DNA of 48,456 bases from Nitrospinota bacterium (GTDB lineage: Bacteria > Nitrospinota_A > UBA7883 > JADGGD01), in assembly GCA_015229165.1 (NCBI GenBank), contig JADGCD010000001.1, positions 1-48,456 of the forward strand. The letters run 5' to 3'. Both the position numbers and the translations under genes were made by a program. The number at the start of each line of letters is the position of its first letter. Position 1 is the first letter of the stretch. The notes under the pieces are model-generated. The model was not told where the DNA came from. It saw nothing but the letters and a program-made list of their open reading frames with translations, and ran no database searches. Positions 46,591-48,456 of the stretch are shown here, in pieces.

Positions 46591-48181
46591 TCCCGCCTCC
46601 CCCACGCCCCAACGATCCGCCAAGGAATCGGTCACCCGCGCCGCCGGAGTGGTCGGATTCGCCACGCTCCTTTCCCGCATCCTCGGCTATGCCCGGGACA
46701 TGATCATCGCCGACCTGTTCGGCGCCAAAGCGGCCGCCGACGCGTTCTTCGTCGCCTTCCGGATACCGAGCCTCCTGCGCCGCCTGACCGCCGAAGGCGC
46801 CCTCTCCGCCGCCTTCGTGCCGGTCTACACCGAGACCAGGGCCACCGGAAAGGGCGCGGAAGCCTTCCTGCTGGTCAGCAACATCTTGACCATCCTGACC
46901 ACCCTCCTCATCGGCGTCACCCTCGTCGGGGAGTGGTTCGCCCCCGAGTTGGTTACCCTCATCGCCCCCGGCTTCACCGACGACGAGGAGACCTTCGCCC
47001 TCACCGTCACCCTGACCCGGATCACCCTCCCTTACATCATCTTCATATCGATGGCGGCGGTGGTCATGGGAACGCTGAACGCCCATGGACGCTTCTTCGC
47101 CCCCGCAGCGGCTCCGGCGCTCCTCAACGTCGCCATTATCGCCTGCGCCTATCTGCTGGCCGACCGGCTCGCCCACCCGGCCATGGCGTTGGCGGTGGGT
47201 GTGGTGATCGGCGGCATGCTTCATCTGGGGGCGCAGTTGATACCCCTCTTCCGCCTCGGCTACCGCTACCGTCCCCGGTTCGACCTGAAAGACGCCGCGA
47301 CCCGCAAGATCGGCCTCTTGATGGGGCCGGGCGTCGCCGGGCTGGCGGTGGCGGAGCTGAACGTCATCGTCGATACCCTGCTCGCCTCACTCCTTCCGCA
47401 AGGGGCGGTGTCGTATCTTTACTACGGCAACCGGATCACCCAGTTCCCCACCGGTGTCTTCGGCGCCGCCATCGGGGTGGCGGCCCTCCCGTCCATGGCG
47501 TCGGCGATGATGGCGGGAGGCGCGGAGAAATTGCGCGAATTGGTCTCCCATACGGTGCGCCTGTCGATGTTCGTCTCCATCCCCTCAACGGTGGGGCTGA
47601 TCGTTCTGGCCGAGCCGATCATCAACGTCCTCTTCGAACGGGGCCAGTTCGGCCCGGCGGACCGGGCCGGGGCGGCCTCGGCGCTGATCTGCTACAGCGT
47701 CGGGCTGGTGGCTTTCTCGGGGGTCAAAGGGCTGGTGGCCGCCTTCTACGCCCTCAAGGATACCGCCACGCCTACGAAGATCGCCTCCCTGTCGATGCTG
47801 GTCAATATCGGCCTCAATCTGCTGCTGATGGGGCCCATGGCCCACGGAGGGCTGGCGCTGGCGACTTCCCTTGCGTCGTTCCTGAACATGGGGCTTCTGG
47901 CCCTGCTGTTGCGGTGGCGCATCGCCGGGATCGACGGTCGGCGCATCGCCCTGTCGACCCTGCAAATGTCCCTGGCCGCCGTACTGATGGGGGGGGCGGT
48001 CTACGGCTATATCACCCTGTTCTATGTCTACGACGCCCCGGCGCTGGCGCGCGCCGGTCATCTGACGCTATCGATCATGATCGGCCTTGTCGTCTACTAC
48101 TACGCCGCCGTTTTGCTGGGATGCCGGGAGGCCCATGCCGTGCGCGACCGGCTAGGGGCCCGCTTGCGCCGCAAGAAATGA
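46574..48181 (+). CDS. murJ: Lipid II flippase MurJ
   Basis: A 535-residue MVF/MOP-family protein with about 14 transmembrane helices. Family motifs: 'VVGFATLLSRILGYARDMII', 'ADAFFVAFRIPSLLRRLTAE', 'GALSAAFVPVYTE' and 'RFFAPAAAPALLNVAII'. It flips lipid II to the periplasmic face for peptidoglycan synthesis. I chose ATG 46574, which overlaps the end of ptsI by 17 bp; a GTG at 46550 is the alternative. Its stop overlaps the dtd start (ATGA). Confidence 0.94.
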   Translation: MSTTSDPASPTPQRSAKESVTRAAGVVGFATLLSRILGYARDMIIADLFGAKAAADAFFVAFRIPSLLRRLTAEGALSAAFVPVYTETRATGKGAEAFLLVSNILTILTTLLIGVTLVGEWFAPELVTLIAPGFTDDEETFALTVTLTRITLPYIIFISMAAVVMGTLNAHGRFFAPAAAPALLNVAIIACAYLLADRLAHPAMALAVGVVIGGMLHLGAQLIPLFRLGYRYRPRFDLKDAATRKIGLLMGPGVAGLAVAELNVIVDTLLASLLPQGAVSYLYYGNRITQFPTGVFGAAIGVAALPSMASAMMAGGAEKLRELVSHTVRLSMFVSIPSTVGLIVLAEPIINVLFERGQFGPADRAGAASALICYSVGLVAFSGVKGLVAAFYALKDTATPTKIASLSMLVNIGLNLLLMGPMAHGGLALATSLASFLNMGLLALLLRWRIAGIDGRRIALSTLQMSLAAVLMGGAVYGYITLFYVYDAPALARAGHLTLSIMIGLVVYYYAAVLLGCREAHAVRDRLGARLRRKK

Positions 48182-48456
48182 TCGCCCTGCTGCAGCGGGT
48201 GAGCGAAGCCTCGGTGACGGTGGACGCAGCCGTCGTCGGCGCCATCGGCAAGGGGCTGCTGGTCTATCTCGGGGTCGTGGAGGGGGACACGGAACGGGCC
48301 GTCGATGCGCTGGCCGAGAAAATCGTCCACTTCCGCATATATCCCGACGATGCGGGACGGTTCGACCGCTCGCTCACGGACGTGGGGGGCGAGATCCTGC
48401 TGGTGAGCCAGTTCACACTGGCCGGATCGTGGCGCAAAGGGCGACGGCCCGGCTTC
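48178..48456 (+). CDS. dtd: D-aminoacyl-tRNA deacylase (partial, 3' end outside window)
   Basis: The first 93 codons are present. The protein starts 'MIALLQRVSEASVTVD' and continues with 'IGKGLLVYLGVVEGDTE', 'KIVHFRIYPDDAGRFDRSL' and the catalytic-pocket motif 'LLVSQFTLAGSWRKGRRPGF' at the right edge. The enzyme hydrolyses D-amino acids wrongly attached to tRNA. The frame stays open to the last base. ATG 48178 overlaps the murJ stop. Confidence 0.93.
   Translation, partial: MIALLQRVSEASVTVDAAVVGAIGKGLLVYLGVVEGDTERAVDALAEKIVHFRIYPDDAGRFDRSLTDVGGEILLVSQFTLAGSWRKGRRPGF

Noticed and set aside
44575..46680. A 701-codon frame opposite ptsI
   Set aside because: Antisense shadow of ptsI, rich in Gly, Asp, Val and His from reversed codons.
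1..48456. tRNA, rRNA, CRISPR, insertion sequences or prophage genes
   Set aside because: I looked for cloverleaf-like segments, direct repeat arrays, transposase and integrase motifs and saw none; a covariance-model scan would be needed to exclude small RNAs.

Overview
The window is GC-rich, densely coded chromosome of a Gram-negative bacterium with an outer membrane. Evidence for the outer membrane is the lptC-lptA-lptB set for lipopolysaccharide export, a TolC-type channel and a TatB-like translocase component. The gene content and order (miaB next to a bifunctional nuclease, asd-leuB, lpt-rpoN-hpf-ptsN, topoisomerase IV pair, rho next to a tRNA nucleotidyltransferase) fit Proteobacteria in the wide sense, perhaps a Desulfobacterota- or Nitrospirota-like lineage. 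I cannot fix the phylum by reading alone. I see no phage, transposon, CRISPR array, rRNA or tRNA gene; this is core chromosome with a few unusual proteins.

Layout. Positions 1-1359 (minus strand) hold DUF2892 protein, thioredoxin and a TolC-family channel that runs off the left edge; a near-consensus sigma-54 promoter lies just upstream. Positions 1752-5861 carry a small membrane protein, the nuclease and miaB, another membrane protein, and a PAS-type sigma-54 activator. Then come parE-parC (minus), ispF-gltX-cysS-rlmB (plus; rlmB is split by a ten-G run), a cysteine-rich lipoprotein, nadA and an orphan FdnI-like cytochrome b. glgC, a membrane protein, asd and leuB are on the minus strand. 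A small XRE regulator, a LysM lytic transglycosylase, a fused homocysteine methyltransferase/methylene-THF reductase, a short rho and a tRNA nucleotidyltransferase follow on the plus strand. Next is a two-gene chemosensory unit on the minus strand (cheA and a CheD-receiver fusion), then tatB, an unknown small protein and a SulP transporter. From 34744 to the right edge all genes are on the plus strand and most stop and start codons touch or overlap: argS, SPOR protein, DUF4149 protein, histidine kinase, tsaE, lptC, lptA-SPOR, lptB, rpoN, hpf, ptsN, EIIA-Man, HPr, Enzyme I, murJ, dtd (partial).

How parts may work together. The window encodes both sigma-54 (rpoN) and an activator with the GAFTGA loop. 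Related imperfect palindromes containing GCATCATY lie upstream of the activator and upstream of the sigma-54 promoter of the DUF2892-trx-tolC operon. I infer a local circuit in which the PAS activator switches on a redox/efflux operon. The right half joins envelope building (lpt, murJ, SPOR proteins) to the nitrogen-type phosphotransferase relay.

The most notable oddities are: a CheD domain whose catalytic cysteine is a serine, fused to an intact receiver domain; LptA fused to a SPOR domain; HPr with Glu in place of regulatory Ser46 in a cluster with no hprK or rapZ; the rlmB frameshift in a G10 tract; a three-copy operator-like motif around the XRE gene; and Rho without its N-terminal helical domain. 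All promoter, operator and hairpin calls were made by eye.
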